Below, piece after piece: positions 5,785 through 6,947 of a stretch of 6,947 nt of DNA. Both the position numbers and the translations under genes were made by a program. Position 1 is the stretch's first letter. Each line of letters starts with the position of its first letter. The notes under the pieces were generated by a model, which was not told the DNA's origin, did not search any database, and was given only the letters and a program-made list of their open reading frames with translations. Origin of the DNA: Cycloclasticus sp. (GTDB lineage Bacteria; Pseudomonadota; Gammaproteobacteria; Methylococcales; Cycloclasticaceae); contig DUCA01000038.1 in NCBI GenBank assembly GCA_012960055.1, positions 1-6,947 on the forward strand, written 5' to 3'.

Positions 5785-6947
5785 ATGAGCAACAAAATCT
5801 CTCGCGCATTAATCAGCGTTTCAGACAAAACAGGAATTATCGAATTTTGCCAGCAGTTAAGCGAGTTAAACGTTGAAATCATTTCAACCGGCGGCACAGC
5901 TAAACTGTTACAAGACAACAACATTCCTGTCGTAGAAATCAGTAACTACACCGGCTTTCCAGAAATGATGGACGGCCGCGTAAAAACCTTACACCCAAAA
6001 GTACATGGTGGCATTTTAGGACGTCGAGACATTGACCAAGCGGTGATGCAAGACAACGACATTAAGCCTATCGACCTCGTTGTGGTTAACCTTTACCCTT
6101 TCCAACAAACGATTGCTAACCCAGATTGCGACTTGGCAACAGCCATTGAAAATATCGATATTGGCGGCCCAACGATGATCCGTGCTGCGGCGAAAAACCA
6201 CAAAGATGTCACCATCATTGTTGACCCAACTGACTACCAGCAAACCATCGATAGCATTAAAGCAACCGGCGGCATGGACGACACAAACCGATTTAACTTT
6301 GCCGTTAAAACCTTTGAACACACCGCACAATATGATGGCGCAATTGCCAACTACCTTGGCAGCATTCAAGGCAGCGGCGATAAAGCTGATTTCTCACGTA
6401 CCATCAACTTACAATTCAAACAAAAGCAAGTGATGCGCTACGGTGAAAACCCACATCAAAAAGCAGCTTTCTTTACCGAAGAAAACACAATGCCGGGGAG
6501 CATTTCTACTGCAACGCAATTACAAGGCAAAGAGCTCTCTTACAACAACATTGCAGATACCGATGCCGCGCTAGAATGCGTTAAACAATTTAGCGATCAA
6601 GCTGCCTGCGTGATTGTTAAACATGCAAACCCATGTGGCGTAGCACTTGGTGACAATATTTTAGAGGCCTACAAGCGCGCTTACCAAACCGACCCAGAAT
6701 CTGCCTTTGGTGGCATTATTGCGTTTAACCGCCCGTTGGATATTGAAACAGCTAAAGCAATCACCGAGCGCCAGTTTGTTGAAGTAATTATCGCCCCGGG
6801 CATCAACGACGATGCACTCGCAGTCGTTGCCAGCAAGAAAAACCTTCGCCTGCTCGATAGCGGCCAATGGGAAACAAACAACGCCGAACGCCAAGATTTC
6901 AAACGCGTTAATGGCGGTCTACTGGTTCAAACCGTGGATAACGAACT
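5785..6947 (+). CDS. purH: Bifunctional AICAR formyltransferase / IMP cyclohydrolase, 3' end outside window
   Basis: PurH carries out the last two steps of purine synthesis: formylation of AICAR with 10-formyl-THF, then ring closure to IMP. The window holds 387 complete codons of a protein that is usually about 520 residues, and the frame stays open to the edge. The N-terminal MGS-fold cyclohydrolase domain (about 1-150) shows RALISVSDKTG (7-17), ISTGGTAKLL (33-42) and MDGRVKTLHPKVHGG (62-75). The transformylase domain shows RYGENPHQ (218-225), VKHANPCGVA (278-287) with the catalytic Lys279-His280 pair, and SAFGGIIAFN (306-315). The ATG at 5785 follows CAGG by seven bases and gives a start that aligns with family members. 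The position after fis matches the gammaproteobacterial order, in which purD usually follows. I see no frameshift in the visible part. Confidence 0.97.
   Translation, partial: MSNKISRALISVSDKTGIIEFCQQLSELNVEIISTGGTAKLLQDNNIPVVEISNYTGFPEMMDGRVKTLHPKVHGGILGRRDIDQAVMQDNDIKPIDLVVVNLYPFQQTIANPDCDLATAIENIDIGGPTMIRAAAKNHKDVTIIVDPTDYQQTIDSIKATGGMDDTNRFNFAVKTFEHTAQYDGAIANYLGSIQGSGDKADFSRTINLQFKQKQVMRYGENPHQKAAFFTEENTMPGSISTATQLQGKELSYNNIADTDAALECVKQFSDQAACVIVKHANPCGVALGDNILEAYKRAYQTDPESAFGGIIAFNRPLDIETAKAITERQFVEVIIAPGINDDALAVVASKKNLRLLDSGQWETNNAERQDFKRVNGGLLVQTVDNE

Noticed and set aside
6016..6369. Minus-strand open frame of 117 codons inside purH
   Set aside because: It lies wholly within the well-supported purH coding frame, shows no recognisable motif and is explained by codon usage of the sense gene.
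1..6947. Search for mobile elements, CRISPR repeats, tRNA genes, toxin-antitoxin or defence genes
   Set aside because: All long frames are housekeeping genes in a known conserved order, gaps are short, and no repeat units, transposase motifs or RNA gene signatures were seen.

Overview
The window looks like chromosomal core-genome DNA from a gammaproteobacterium. Base composition is moderate (roughly mid-40s % GC by eye). Every gene lies on the + strand, in the order thioredoxin-fold protein, aroQ, accB, accC, prmA, zinc-ribbon/DUF3426 protein, dusB, fis, purH. The same order, with small insertions, is known from Pseudomonas aeruginosa and many other gammaproteobacteria. The moderate GC and divergence from enteric sequences would fit a marine, Methylophaga- or Cycloclasticus-like lineage, but this is inference and the genus cannot be fixed from the sequence.

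Layout. Bases 1-332 hold the 3' end of a TlpA/ResA-type thiol-disulfide protein with a WCPPC active site. A 171-base gap (333-503) follows, the longest non-coding stretch in the window. It carries a short direct repeat and a 16-base inverted repeat, and is the natural place for control of the following operon. Bases 504-4371 form a tight run: aroQ (type II dehydroquinase), accB and accC (biotin carrier and biotin carboxylase of acetyl-CoA carboxylase), prmA (ribosomal protein L11 methyltransferase) and a membrane-anchored zinc-ribbon protein of unknown role. After 71 bases comes dusB-fis (4443-5677), in which the two genes overlap by four bases (ATGA). After another 107 bases, purH starts at 5785 and runs off the right edge.

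How the genes work together. accB and accC supply the first half of the malonyl-CoA-forming reaction for fatty acid synthesis. aroQ serves the shikimate pathway and purH the last two steps of IMP synthesis. prmA and dusB modify the translation machinery, and fis is a nucleoid protein tied to fast growth. The set is growth-linked housekeeping.

I see no mobile element, CRISPR array, tRNA, rRNA, toxin-antitoxin pair or defence system, and no evidence for an undescribed system. The points worth a second look are modest: the leader repeats before aroQ, the unusually short Fis with no visible ribosome binding site, the atypical DUF3426 protein, a Pro-to-Thr change beside the biotin carboxylase active site, and a small dyad upstream of purH.
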